Assembly (NCBI RefSeq): GCF_007845675.1
Contig: NZ_VOBR01000008.1
Span: forward strand, 248,001-312,000
Origin: Lentzea tibetensis
GTDB lineage: Bacteria > Actinomycetota > Actinomycetes > Mycobacteriales > Pseudonocardiaceae
Direction of reading: 5' to 3'
DNA: 64,000 bases
Each line of letters opens with the position of its first letter. Position 1 is the stretch's first letter. Under the pieces are notes generated by a model. That model did not search any database. It worked only from the letters and a program-made list of their open reading frames with translations, and was not told the origin of the DNA. This document shows positions 17,073 to 27,003 of the stretch, piece after piece. The translations under genes and the position numbers were made by a program.

Positions 17073-17881
17073 AAGCGTTGCGGTATCTGGCTTTGTGGGT
17101 GTCGGCCGGGCTGTTCCTGGTGCCGTTCTACCTGATCGTGCGCAACGGTCTCGCGCTGGAGTCGGAGATCACCGCGACGTCGTGGACGCTGTTCCCCGCC
17201 TCGTTCCACTGGGAGAACTTCACCGAGCTGTTCAGCGACCCCGCGGTGCCGATGGTGCGCAGCATGGTCAACTCACTGGTGGTGGCGGTGCTGCAGACGG
17301 TGGGACAGCTGCTGTTCTGCTCGTTGGCCGGGTACGGATTGGCGCGGATCCCCTACCGCTACTCGAACGTCGTCTTCTACGCGGTCGTGGCGACGCTGAT
17401 GATCCCGGCCGCGGTGACGTTCGTGCCGACGTTCGTCGTGGTGTCGACGCTCGGCTGGGTGTCGGACCTGCGCGGGCTGGTGATCCCCGGACTGTTCAGC
17501 GGCTTCACGGCTTTCCTGTTCCGCCAGTACTTCCTGAACTTCCCGCACGAGCTGGAGGAGGCCGCCCGCATCGACGGCCTCGGCCACTGGGGCACGTTCT
17601 GGCGGATCGTGGTGCCCAACTCGCGCGGCTTCTTCGCGGCGCTGGGCGTGATCTCGTTCGTGACGTCGTGGAACCAGTTCCTGTGGCCGCTGGTGATCGC
17701 CCAGGACCAGGACGCGTGGACCGTGCAGGTGGCGCTGTCGACGTTCCTGACCGCGCAGTCGTTGAACGTCCACGAGCTGTTCCTCGCGGCGGCCGTCTCG
17801 ATCACGCCGCTGGTGATCGTGTTCGTCGCGCTGCAGCGGTTCCTGGTACGCGGCGTGACCGAGACGGGCATCAAGGGTTAG
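17069..17881 (+). CDS. Sugar ABC importer permease (MalG-like)
   Basis: 270-residue permease with six membrane helices and the EAA loop EEAARIDGLGHWGTFWRIVV. The GTG at 17069 overlaps the stop of the first permease (GTGA). The C-terminus ETGIKG is typical of the MalG/UgpE group. Its stop lies in the left arm of a 164 bp hairpin, which probably ends the transcript. The transported sugar is not known. Confidence 0.92.
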   Translation: MKALRYLALWVSAGLFLVPFYLIVRNGLALESEITATSWTLFPASFHWENFTELFSDPAVPMVRSMVNSLVVAVLQTVGQLLFCSLAGYGLARIPYRYSNVVFYAVVATLMIPAAVTFVPTFVVVSTLGWVSDLRGLVIPGLFSGFTAFLFRQYFLNFPHELEEAARIDGLGHWGTFWRIVVPNSRGFFAALGVISFVTSWNQFLWPLVIAQDQDAWTVQVALSTFLTAQSLNVHELFLAAAVSITPLVIVFVALQRFLVRGVTETGIKG

Positions 17882-18042
17882 TGCCGTGGCCGTCAGCCTT
17901 TGCCCCGTATTCGGCGGTCAGACGGGTGCATCGCGGTGCCGGCCCCGCGTCCTCATCCTGGTGGCTGTGGGCGTGGGGCCGGTGCCGCGAGGCGCCCTGC
18001 TGAGCGCCGAAGACGCGGCGAAGGCTGACGGCCACGGCACTA
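17879..18042. repeat. Giant imperfect palindrome (72-nt arms) between convergent genes
   Basis: The left arm 17879-17950 pairs with 17971-18042 around a 20-nt centre. The outer 22 bases (TAGTGCCGTGGCCGTCAGCC and two more) are perfectly complementary, and I count about 60 matches in 72, with several mismatches being G-U in RNA. It covers the stop codons of the MalG-like gene and of the convergent 128-residue protein. It is far longer than a terminator stem, although it could act as a bidirectional one. The covarying interior is what a mobile palindromic element (REP/MITE type) would show. Confidence 0.8.
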
Positions 18043-18426
18043 GTTCTTCCGGTAGTCGGCCCAGGTCACGACTGCCGTTTCGAGTGCTTCGTCGAGCGTG
18101 GCACGGTGGTCCAGCGGCGCGGCCTGGAACTGCTTCCACGCCTCGTACACCAGGCGGATCCCGTCCTGGTCGACGCCGTAGACCTCCCTGATGTCACGGG
18201 CTCCGCGCCCCTTGACGTCACTGAGGATCCACAGCTGGAGCAGCGAGTGCTCACCGATGAAGCGCCCGAGCAGGATGCGCGCCTTGTGAGACAGGTTCTC
18301 GCACTCGAGCATTCGGATCGCCAGGTTCGCCACCGTGTTCTCGGTGGGGCCGACCAGCTCCTCCGGCAGCTCCCACTCCTCGGGCCACCCGGCTATCCAC
18401 TCCTGGATCTCGTCGTGCGACGGCAC
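18040..18426 (-). CDS. Hypothetical protein, methyltransferase partner
   Basis: 128-residue soluble protein that I do not recognise. It is acidic and helical, begins MPSHDEIQEWIAGWPEEWEL, contains LLGRFIGEHSLLQLWILSD and ends TWADYRKN. The GTG at 18426 follows the methyltransferase stop by 2 bp with GGAAGAGG as ribosome site inside that gene, so the two are made together. Its stop overlaps the outer base pairs of the giant palindrome. A role as regulator or partner of the methyltransferase is only a guess from position. Confidence 0.7.
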   Translation of the reverse strand: MPSHDEIQEWIAGWPEEWELPEELVGPTENTVANLAIRMLECENLSHKARILLGRFIGEHSLLQLWILSDVKGRGARDIREVYGVDQDGIRLVYEAWKQFQAAPLDHRATLDEALETAVVTWADYRKN

Positions 18427-18428
18427 GC

Positions 18429-19172
18429 CTACCTCTTCCGCAGCAGCAGGAAGATGCTCGGCCCGAACCGCAGCGACGCGAGCCAGACCTGAGCCATCTC
18501 CTCCATGCGCACCAGCACCCGGTGCGGCACCACGCGCTTCAGCGTGGCCGACCGGAAGTTGGACACGGACAGCACCCTCTCCACCCGCAGCCCGGCGTCG
18601 TTCAGCTGCCGCGTCACGGTGTCGAGGTTGTGGTTGACGAACGGGATCTCGTCGTCGTGCCGGTTCTCCGGCGACCGGATGTCGACCGGCTCGGACGGGA
18701 TGCCGCGGCCGAGGTGGCGCAGCCGGTTGCGGAAGTGCCCGAGGTTGGCGACCTCGACCACGGCCGCGCCGACCGGGTCGAGCACGCGGGCGATCTCGGC
18801 GAGCTCGGCGGTCGGATCGGGCAGGTGGTGCATGACCCTGATCATCGTGACCAGGTCGACCGAACCGTCGGCGAACGGCAGGTCAGCGGCCTGCGCCTGC
18901 ACGGTCTCCAACTCCGGGTGCACGTCGGCCGCGATGTCCAGCTGGCGGCGGCTCGGCTCGGCCAGCGTGACGCGGTCGGCGTAGCGGTGCAGCAGCACGG
19001 ACAGGCGTCCGTAACCACCGCCCACGTCGACGGCGTGCGCGAAGTGCTCGCCCGTCAGCAGCCGTTCCAGCGCGATGCGCTCGGCCGCGTGTTCGTAGTC
19101 GCGGCCGTCCCAGTAGCGCAGGTAGTCGTGGGCCGGTCCGTCGTAGAAATCTGCTCGCTTCGTATCCCCCAT
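18429..19172 (-). CDS. Class I SAM-dependent methyltransferase
   Basis: 247-residue methyltransferase of the Methyltransf_11 type. Motif I is HAVDVGGGYGRLSVLL (about 44-59), then VTLAEPSRRQLDIA, the segment LPFADGSVDLVTMIRVMHHL with the post-II acidic residue, and VLDPVGAAVVEVANL. The acceptor is unknown. ATG at 19172 was chosen as the start of the conserved FYDGPAHDYLRYWDGRDY region. It heads a two-gene operon with the 128-residue protein and is divergent from the dimethylargininase gene. Confidence 0.85.
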   Translation of the reverse strand: MGDTKRADFYDGPAHDYLRYWDGRDYEHAAERIALERLLTGEHFAHAVDVGGGYGRLSVLLHRYADRVTLAEPSRRQLDIAADVHPELETVQAQAADLPFADGSVDLVTMIRVMHHLPDPTAELAEIARVLDPVGAAVVEVANLGHFRNRLRHLGRGIPSEPVDIRSPENRHDDEIPFVNHNLDTVTRQLNDAGLRVERVLSVSNFRSATLKRVVPHRVLVRMEEMAQVWLASLRFGPSIFLLLRKR

Positions 19173-19247
19173 GCCAGCCAGACGCTTGATCTTGAAAGTT
19201 CGATGCCTGGCGTGACCTGATCGAGACCAACGGGTAGAACGGACCAC

Positions 19248-19991
19248 ATGATCGCTCTCGTTCGCAGGCCCAGCTCCCGGCTGGCCGACGGCCTCGTCAC
19301 GCACATCGACCGCACGCCCGTCGACGTCGAGCTGGCGATGCGGCAGCACGACGCCTACCGGCAGGCGCTGTCGGACGCGGGCTGGGAGGTCAGGGACGTC
19401 CCGGCGGCCGAGGACCACCCGGACTCGGTGTTCATCGAGGACGCGCTCGTCGTGTGCGCGGACCTGGCGATCCTGACCAGGTCCGGCGCGCCGGAGCGGC
19501 GTGGCGAGACGGCCGGGGCCGAGGAGACGGCGCGGGAGCTGGGTCTGCGGATCGCGCGGATCGAGGAGCCCGGCACGTTGGACGGCGGCGACGTGTTGCA
19601 GGTCGGCGACACCGTCTACGTCGGGCGGGGCGGGCGCACGAACGCCGAGGGCATCCAGCAGCTGCGCGCACTGCTGTCGCCGCTCGGGAGGACCGTGGTG
19701 CCGCTGCGGCCGCAGGGCGTGCTGCACCTCAAGTCCGCGGTGACGGCGCTGCCGGACGGGACGTTCCTCGCGCTCGGCGAGATCGCCGGCCTGTCCGGGG
19801 TGCGCGTGGTCGACGAGGAGCCGGGCTGCCACGTCGTGCCGTTGGGCGGCGACGAGGTGCTGATCAGCGCGTCCGCGGTCCGGACAGCAGAAGAACTCGC
19901 TGATCTCGGCTTCCGCACGCGGGTGGTCGACATCAGCGAGTTCGAAAAGCTGGAAGGCTGCGTGACCTGCCTCAGCGTGTTGGTCCGCTGA
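19248..19991 (+). CDS. ddaH: Dimethylarginine dimethylaminohydrolase
   Basis: 247-residue guanidino-group hydrolase (DDAH), which converts N-methylated arginines to citrulline and methylamines. It shows the substrate region VFIEDALVVCADLAILTRSG, LDGGDVLQVGDTVYVGRGGRT, the catalytic His in VLHLKSAVTALP and the C-terminal nucleophile in EGCVTCLSVL (Cys241), the same arrangement as mammalian DDAH. The length is close to known bacterial enzymes. No arginine pathway genes are adjacent. A hairpin terminator overlaps its stop. Confidence 0.92.
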   Translation: MIALVRRPSSRLADGLVTHIDRTPVDVELAMRQHDAYRQALSDAGWEVRDVPAAEDHPDSVFIEDALVVCADLAILTRSGAPERRGETAGAEETARELGLRIARIEEPGTLDGGDVLQVGDTVYVGRGGRTNAEGIQQLRALLSPLGRTVVPLRPQGVLHLKSAVTALPDGTFLALGEIAGLSGVRVVDEEPGCHVVPLGGDEVLISASAVRTAEELADLGFRTRVVDISEFEKLEGCVTCLSVLVR

Positions 19992-19997
19992 GGCAGG
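19966..19997 (+). terminator. Hairpin overlapping the ddaH stop
   Basis: CCTGCCTCAGCG (19966-19977) pairs perfectly with CGCTGAGGCAGG (19986-19997) around an 8-nt loop, between the convergent ddaH and glfT2 genes. There is no T-tract. Confidence 0.55.
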
Positions 19998-20006
19998 CGC
20001 ACGACA

Positions 20007-21908
20007 TCAGTTGTTCTCGAAGACCTTCCGCCACGACTCGACCGAGGTGAGCTCGGGCAGCGCGTCGCGGTAGACCTTCTTCATCCGCGGCCACTCCTGG
20101 CCGAGGCGGCGGTAGTTGCGCACCGCGCGGGCCATGAGCTGGCGGAACTCCTTCGGGTCGCGCTTGCGGAACGCGACGCCGCTGCCGTCGGCGCTGGACA
20201 CCGTGGCGCTGTCCAGGTTGCCGAGGAGGAACCAGCGCGCGTTGGTCGCGGGCACGTTGATCTGCGGGCGCTCAGCGGTGGCCGGCTCCGGGTCGCGCAG
20301 GTTGTGCACGAGCGCCTTGGCCGCCTCCGCCGCGATGGTGGCCGGGTTGGTCGGCGGCGTCAGCATCTGCTCGGCGCGCACCATGTCGAACGTCGGCGCC
20401 GGGAACTGGCGCGCGGACGGCAGGACCTGGGCGTCCGAGTAGTGCTTGCGCAGCTCCCTGATCTCCGGCAGCGCGGTGCGCAGCGAGTCGAACAGCTTCG
20501 ACGGACCGGCCAGGAAGTCCTCGATCGCCTTCTGCTGCACGGCGACCGTCGAGTACTCCATGGACAGCAGGTGCCGCAGCGACAGCTTCAGACCCTGCTT
20601 GAGCAGCGTCGACCGCACGTCGTACGGGCTGTGCAGCGCCGCGAGGACGAGGCGGTTGCGGGTGTGGAAGTACGCCTGCCAGTCCGTGGCGTCGTTCTTG
20701 TCCGTCCACGGCATGTGCCACACGGCCGAGCCGGGCAGCGAGACGGTCGGGTAGCCCTTCTCCAGCGCGCGCAGCGAGTACTCCGCGTCGTCCCACTTGA
20801 TGAAGAGCGGCAGCGGGTAGCCCGTGCGCTGCACGATCTCGCGCGGGAAGAGGCACATCCACCAGCCGTTGTAGGTGGAGTCGATGCGGGTGTGCAGCTC
20901 CTCGGTCTCGCGCAGCGACTCGGTGCCGAAGTCGTGGTCGGTCAGCGCGCCGGGCGCCGCACGCCAGTAGCACGTGCCGAGGTCGACGACCTCGCCCATG
21001 CTGTGCAGGCGGGCGCGGGCCTGGAGGTTGAGCATGTGGCTGCCGACGATCACCGGCTGCGCGGCGGCGCGGGCGAACGCGTTGGAGCGCAGCACCGCGT
21101 CCGGCTCGAGGCGGATGTCGTCATCCATGAGCATGATCTGGTCGACGTCGGTGTGCTCGATCGCCTCGTACAGGCCGCGGGTGAAGCCGCCGGAGCCGCC
21201 GAGGTTGTCCTGCTCGATGATCTCCAGCTTGTCGCCGAGGACCTTCCGGGCCTCGTCGTAGCCGACGGTGTCGCGCACCTTCACGGCACCCTGGTCCGCG
21301 ACGAACACCTTCTGCACGACGTCGAGGACCTGCGGGTCCTCACCGAGCGCGCGCAGCGCGATGACCGCGTCGACCGGGCGCATGGTGGTCATGCCGATGG
21401 CGACCTTTTGCGACGGCAGTTCCTTGTCCGTCGTCCAGGCCGCGTTGTCGATCTCCAGCGTCGAGTCGTCGGTGAAGACGTCGAACCAGATCCAGCCGCC
21501 GTCCTCGAACGGGGTCAGCGACACGGGGACCGCGACCTCGGTCCACGCCTTCGGGCTGCGGACCATCTGGCCCTCGAGGTGGATGACGTCACCGCTGGGC
21601 TTGGAGCGGTACACGTCGATGCGACCCGAACCGCGCACGGACATGCGCAGCACGACCTCGTCGACGACCGTCCAGCGCTTCCAGTAGCTCGCCGGGAAGG
21701 CGTTGAAGTAGGAAGCGAAGGAGACCTTGGCCGAGGTGGGGACCGTCACCGCGCGCCTGGACGAGACGTGGCTGTGCACGTTCGCCGGCTCGTCGAGGTA
21801 GAGGGGCCGCACGTCCAGCGGGTCCTCGTCCCGCGGCATGATCACGCGCTGCAGGACCTGGTTCGGGTTGATCTTGGTTGCGCTTGCGGCTTTGGCCTGC
21901 TCGGTCAC
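20007..21908 (-). CDS. glfT2: Galactofuranosyltransferase GlfT2 (galactan polymerase)
   Basis: 633-residue processive enzyme that extends the galactan chain with alternating β(1-5)/β(1-6) Galf from UDP-Galf. An N-terminal β-domain (about 20-165) precedes the GT-A domain with GMTTMRPVDAV, DNLGGSGGFTRGL, the metal site LMDDDIRLEP (DDD 262-264), NGWWMCLFPRE, the acceptor/base motif KWDDAEYSLRALEKGYP (372-) and AVWHMPW (His398). A helical C-terminal part completes it. The length matches mycobacterial GlfT2. GTG at 21908 follows GGAGGAAG. glf lies upstream on the same strand, 171 bp away, separated by a terminator. Confidence 0.96.
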   Translation of the reverse strand: MTEQAKAASATKINPNQVLQRVIMPRDEDPLDVRPLYLDEPANVHSHVSSRRAVTVPTSAKVSFASYFNAFPASYWKRWTVVDEVVLRMSVRGSGRIDVYRSKPSGDVIHLEGQMVRSPKAWTEVAVPVSLTPFEDGGWIWFDVFTDDSTLEIDNAAWTTDKELPSQKVAIGMTTMRPVDAVIALRALGEDPQVLDVVQKVFVADQGAVKVRDTVGYDEARKVLGDKLEIIEQDNLGGSGGFTRGLYEAIEHTDVDQIMLMDDDIRLEPDAVLRSNAFARAAAQPVIVGSHMLNLQARARLHSMGEVVDLGTCYWRAAPGALTDHDFGTESLRETEELHTRIDSTYNGWWMCLFPREIVQRTGYPLPLFIKWDDAEYSLRALEKGYPTVSLPGSAVWHMPWTDKNDATDWQAYFHTRNRLVLAALHSPYDVRSTLLKQGLKLSLRHLLSMEYSTVAVQQKAIEDFLAGPSKLFDSLRTALPEIRELRKHYSDAQVLPSARQFPAPTFDMVRAEQMLTPPTNPATIAAEAAKALVHNLRDPEPATAERPQINVPATNARWFLLGNLDSATVSSADGSGVAFRKRDPKEFRQLMARAVRNYRRLGQEWPRMKKVYRDALPELTSVESWRKVFENN

Positions 21909-22029
21909 GTGCTTCCTCCGGCGAACCGAACTCGGTCGGTTCGGGTCAGCTTCATGGGATGGCTACCGCCACAGGAGTTGTCGTGGCGCGGCGCGTCAGG
22001 CGCCCATAGTACTCAGTGTCTAAAGACGC

Positions 22030-22062
22030 TCGCCCGGCCGCACAGGTTGTCCGGCCGGGCGA
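22030..22062 (-). terminator. Terminator of glf
   Basis: TCGCCCGGCCG (22030-22040) pairs perfectly with CGGCCGGGCGA (22052-22062). It lies 18 bp after the glf stop and is followed by TCTTTAG on the minus strand. Confidence 0.8.
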
Positions 22063-22079
22063 TGCGTGTTCGCTGCTGG

Positions 22080-23309
<1,230 letters not shown>

Positions 23310-23383
23310 CTACACCACCTCTTGCTGGTCACCGATAGCATTCGGCAACTACGCGGGGTAATTCCCCTCACACATCTCCCCAG

Positions 23384-25294
23384 GTGACGGTTGTGCCGAA
23401 CGACGCGAGTGCTCTGCTGACCATCTCCACCGTGCTCCTCTGCGCGGCACTCCTGTGGGTGCCCGGTGGTCTCGCCGCCGCGGCCGCGGGGCTGCGCGGG
23501 TGGACGCTCGCGGCCGTCGCCCCGGTGCTGACGTACGCGATCGCCGGCCTGCTCGGGCCGTGGATGTGGAAGGTCGGCATCCCGTTCAACCCCGTGACGT
23601 TCGCGATCGGCACGGTGGTCTTCGTCGGGTTGTTCGCGCTGGCCAGGCGGTTCTCCCCCGGTGCGGAACCCGCTGACCGGTGGCCGTTGCGGGCCCACCT
23701 CGCGGTCGGCGCGACGCTGCTCGCCGCCACGGCGTTCGGCGCCGCGGTGCTGATGACCGCGATGGGCGACCTGAACGCGATCCCGCAGGACTGGGACGCC
23801 GGGTACCACGCGAACGGCATCCGCTACATCGCCGAGACCGGCGAGGGCAGCCTGTACGCGACGGGCCGCGTGAACTGGTACGAGGTACCGCAGGGCGTCT
23901 TCTACCCGAACGCCTACCACCTGGTCGGCGCGGTCGTGTTCAAGCTCGGCGCCGCACCGATCCCGGCCGTGCTCAACGCGAACACCGCGCTGCTGCCGGG
24001 GATGCTCGCGTTGTCGCTGGTCGTGCTGGTCAAGCACTTCCGGCGCCGTGCCGTGACCGCCGGCTACACCGCGATCGCCGCCGTCACCGCGACCAGTGCG
24101 ACCTACGACAACCTGTGGCGAGGCCCACTCCTGCCGTTCACGGTCGGGCTCGCGCTGACGCCGGTGCTCGCCGTGGTGCTGGACCGGTACCTCTCGCGGC
24201 CCGGTTTCGACACCGGCGCGGTGTTCGGCGGGTGCGCGGTCGGCCTGCTGGCGTTGCACTCCAGCACGTTGTTCAACGGGATCCTGTTCGTGCTGCCGCT
24301 GCTGGCCCACCGCTGGTGGCGGGCGTGGCCGCGGATGCGCCGCGAGCTGGTGCTGCTGCTGATCCCGGCCGGTGCGGCGGCCCTGTTGTGCGCGCCACAC
24401 CTGCTCGGCGCGTTGACGATCGGTGGGCAGATCCAGCTGATGGACTGGCCGTCGACGTTCCCGGTGAGCCAGTCGGTGGGGACGTTGATCACGTTCCAGC
24501 ACGTCATCCCGCACCCGCAGTACTGGCTCTCGGTGGCGCTGATCATCGGGCTCGCGACGTTGTCGCACCTCGCGGGCCTGCGCTGGATCGCATGGACCGC
24601 GGCGCTGTTCGGGGTGTTCTGGGTGCTGACCGCGTCGTTCCCGCAGCCGTGGGTGGCGAAGGCGACGAGCCCGTGGTGGAACGACCAGTTCCGGCTGATC
24701 GCGCTGGCCTGCGTGCCGCTGGTCGTGGTCGCGGGCAACGGGCTGACCTGGGTGCACGACCACCTGGACCGGCTGTTGCGGCGGCGTGTGCCGGTGCTGT
24801 CGTCGATCATCGTGCTGCTGGCGTTCGCGCTGCTCACGCACGGTCTGTACTTCCGGACCAACGTCAACCAGGCGTACCGCGCGTACGGCTACACGGCGCG
24901 CGAGGACCAGTCGTTCGTCGTGACGCGCGACGAGGTCCGGGCCATGCAGAAGCTCGGTGAGCTGGTGAGACCGGGCGAGCGCGTGATGAACGACCGGATG
25001 GACGGCACGCTGTGGATGTACGCGATCGCGGGCGTCCAGCCGGTCGCGGGGCACTACGACGGGTCGCTGGAGGCGCCGTCGATCGGGCTGCTGCAGGCGC
25101 GCTTCAGGGACTACGACCGCGATCCGGCGGTGCGGGACGCGGTGCGGCACTTGAACGTTCGTTATGCGCTCGTTGGACGCGGATGGGTGCGGCAGTGGGT
25201 CGACCGCATGCCCGGTGTGCGTGACCTGGACCGGGAGTCGTTCCTGGAGAAGGTCTACGAGAACGCGGACGCGACCGTCTACCGGTTGAGGTAG
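23384..25294 (+). CDS. Large GT-C-like membrane protein (DUF6541 type)
   Basis: 636-residue integral membrane protein with about 11-13 hydrophobic helices and a C-terminal extracytoplasmic region from about 520. The first large loop holds QDWDAGYHANGIRYI (about 134-148), the acidic pair position expected of GT-C glycosyltransferases that use polyprenyl-phosphate sugars. It resembles actinobacterial DUF6541 proteins, including Rv3779 as I recall, which lies beside bpa in M. tuberculosis. A role in arabinan or mannan assembly is plausible but unproved. GTG at 23384. Its stop meets the convergent F420 oxidoreductase stop with a 1 bp gap. Confidence 0.8.
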   Translation: MTVVPNDASALLTISTVLLCAALLWVPGGLAAAAAGLRGWTLAAVAPVLTYAIAGLLGPWMWKVGIPFNPVTFAIGTVVFVGLFALARRFSPGAEPADRWPLRAHLAVGATLLAATAFGAAVLMTAMGDLNAIPQDWDAGYHANGIRYIAETGEGSLYATGRVNWYEVPQGVFYPNAYHLVGAVVFKLGAAPIPAVLNANTALLPGMLALSLVVLVKHFRRRAVTAGYTAIAAVTATSATYDNLWRGPLLPFTVGLALTPVLAVVLDRYLSRPGFDTGAVFGGCAVGLLALHSSTLFNGILFVLPLLAHRWWRAWPRMRRELVLLLIPAGAAALLCAPHLLGALTIGGQIQLMDWPSTFPVSQSVGTLITFQHVIPHPQYWLSVALIIGLATLSHLAGLRWIAWTAALFGVFWVLTASFPQPWVAKATSPWWNDQFRLIALACVPLVVVAGNGLTWVHDHLDRLLRRRVPVLSSIIVLLAFALLTHGLYFRTNVNQAYRAYGYTAREDQSFVVTRDEVRAMQKLGELVRPGERVMNDRMDGTLWMYAIAGVQPVAGHYDGSLEAPSIGLLQARFRDYDRDPAVRDAVRHLNVRYALVGRGWVRQWVDRMPGVRDLDRESFLEKVYENADATVYRLR

Positions 25295-25295
25295 C

Positions 25296-26165
25296 TCACA
25301 CCAGCTCGGGCAGCACGTCCGACGCGACCTCCTCCAGCACGGACTCGCGTCCGGCGTGGATGCCGTCGGCCCTCGGCCAGTGCGACAGCGCGTCGGTGAA
25401 GCCCAGCTCGCGGGCCCTGCCGATGGCGTCGCGGAAGCAGTCGACGCTGGCCATCGAGTACTGCGGCGCCGAGTCGAGGTGCACGTAGCGGTCGACGGTC
25501 GAGCGCTTGCGGCCGATCGACTCCAGCACCTCGTCGAACGCGCGCGCCTGCTCGGCGATGTCGCGCCACCAGTCGGCGGCGGTCTCCGCGGTCGAGCCGG
25601 TGGCGAGCCAGCCGGTGCCGTATCGGGCGGCGATGTCCATGGTGGCCGCGTCGTTCGCGGCGATCAGGAACGGGAGCCTGGGTCGCTGCACGCAGCCGGG
25701 CTGGCTGTGCGCCTGCTCGGCGGCGAAGTGTTCGCCTCGCCACGTCGTCGTGTCGCGGGCGAGCAGGCTGTCGAGCAGGTGGACGAACTCGCCGAAGCGC
25801 TGCTGGCGGTCGTCCTCGGGGCGGTCGCCGAGGACGGTGGCGTCGTACTCCGACTCGCCGACGCCGACGCCGAGCGTGAGGCGGCCGTCGGAGATGTCGT
25901 CGAGCGTCAGCAGCTCACGCGCGAACGACACGGGGTGGCGGAAGTCCGGGGAGGTCACGAGGGTGCCGAGCCGGATCTTCTCGGTGATCATGGCGGCCGC
26001 TGTGAGCGTCGGCACGGCGGAGAACCACGGCCGCTCGGGCTGGCTCTGCCAGCCGAGGTGGTCGTAGGTCCAGGCGTGCTGGAAGCCCAGCTCTTCGGCC
26101 ACCCGCCACTTCGGTTCAGCCACCCACCACCTGTGTTCGGGGAGGATCACAATGCCAACGCGCAC
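25296..26165 (-). CDS. LLM class F420-dependent oxidoreductase
   Basis: 289-residue TIM-barrel protein of the luciferase-like monooxygenase superfamily, of the kind that uses coenzyme F420 in actinobacteria. It begins MRVGIVILPEHRW and contains LGFQHAWTYDHLGWQ, LTLDDISDGRLTLGVGVGESEYD and PRLPFLIAANDAATMDIAARYGTGW. The substrate is unknown. GTG at 26165 gives the canonical start; longer frames read into the divergent HAD gene. The two divergent starts are only 19 bp apart. Confidence 0.87.
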   Translation of the reverse strand: MRVGIVILPEHRWWVAEPKWRVAEELGFQHAWTYDHLGWQSQPERPWFSAVPTLTAAAMITEKIRLGTLVTSPDFRHPVSFARELLTLDDISDGRLTLGVGVGESEYDATVLGDRPEDDRQQRFGEFVHLLDSLLARDTTTWRGEHFAAEQAHSQPGCVQRPRLPFLIAANDAATMDIAARYGTGWLATGSTAETAADWWRDIAEQARAFDEVLESIGRKRSTVDRYVHLDSAPQYSMASVDCFRDAIGRARELGFTDALSHWPRADGIHAGRESVLEEVASDVLPELV

Positions 26166-26184
26166 CCCACGACAGTAACGACCA

Positions 26185-27003
26185 ATGCACCATGGACAGG
26201 TGCAGAGACCACGAATGGTTGCTTCGGATGTCGACGGAACGCTGCTGGGAGTCGACGAGCGGGTGAGCGGGCGCACGGCGTCGGCGACCGGTCGGGTGCG
26301 GGAGTCCGGGATCCCATTCGTGCTGGTGAGCGGGCGTCCGCCGCGCTGGATGCCGGGCGTCGCGGAGCAGGCGGGGGTCGACGGGCTGGCCGTGTGCGCC
26401 AACGGCGCGGTGCTCTACGACGTGGGTGAGGACCGCGTCATCTGGCAGCGGGGCCTGACGACGGTGCAGCTCGCGGACGTCGCGAGCGCGCTGGACACCG
26501 TCCTGCCTGGTGCGGGGCTGGCCGCGGAGCGGATCGGGAAGTCCGCTTGGGACATCGACCCGTTCGTCGCCGAGACGGCGTACACCGATCCGTGGGGCAA
26601 CGGTCAGACCGTCGTCACGCGGGCCGAGGTGCTGGGGCACCCGGCGGTGAAGCTGCTGGTCAGGAAGGCCGACATGCGCAGCGGTGAGATGGCTGAGGCG
26701 GCGCTGGCCGTGCTGCGCGACGAGTTCAGCGTGACGTACTCCACGAACTCGGGGCTGATCGAGATCGCCGCTCGGGGTGTGACGAAAGCCTCAGGGCTGT
26801 CCGATGTGGCCGAACGCTTCGGTGTCGCGGCGCCGGACGTCATCGCGTTCGGCGACATGCCGAACGACGTGCCGATGCTGCGGTGGGTCGGTCACGGCGT
26901 CGCGATGGCCAACGCGCACCCCGATGCGTTGGAGGCCGCGGACGAGGTCACGGCGTCCAACACGGACGATGGGGTCGCTTTGGCGCTGGAGCGCTGGTTC
27001 TAG
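26185..27003 (+). CDS. HAD-superfamily phosphatase, Cof type
   Basis: 272-residue haloacid dehalogenase-like phosphatase. Motif I is VASDVDGTLLGVDERV (Asp nucleophile and acid/base), motif II VLVSGRPPRW, a C2B cap lies at about 85-190, motif III is KASGLSDVAERFG and motif IV IAFGDMPNDVPML. Such enzymes dephosphorylate sugar phosphates or flavin intermediates. A GTG at 26200 is an alternative start; ATG at 26185 was kept because both are in frame and the ATG is better. An Rv3813c-like gene (from memory) lies at the corresponding place in mycobacteria. Confidence 0.87.
   Translation: MHHGQVQRPRMVASDVDGTLLGVDERVSGRTASATGRVRESGIPFVLVSGRPPRWMPGVAEQAGVDGLAVCANGAVLYDVGEDRVIWQRGLTTVQLADVASALDTVLPGAGLAAERIGKSAWDIDPFVAETAYTDPWGNGQTVVTRAEVLGHPAVKLLVRKADMRSGEMAEAALAVLRDEFSVTYSTNSGLIEIAARGVTKASGLSDVAERFGVAAPDVIAFGDMPNDVPMLRWVGHGVAMANAHPDALEAADEVTASNTDDGVALALERWF

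Noticed and set aside
17886-18191. Plus-strand frame of 101 codons across the giant palindrome
   Set aside because: It is created by the palindrome; the opposite strand gives a similar frame, and there is no ribosome site.
25296-26165. Luciferase-like protein as LuxA/LuxB partner of the LuxC/LuxE operon
   Set aside because: It is a single F420-type LLM oxidoreductase 17 kb away, with no second subunit and no link to the operon.
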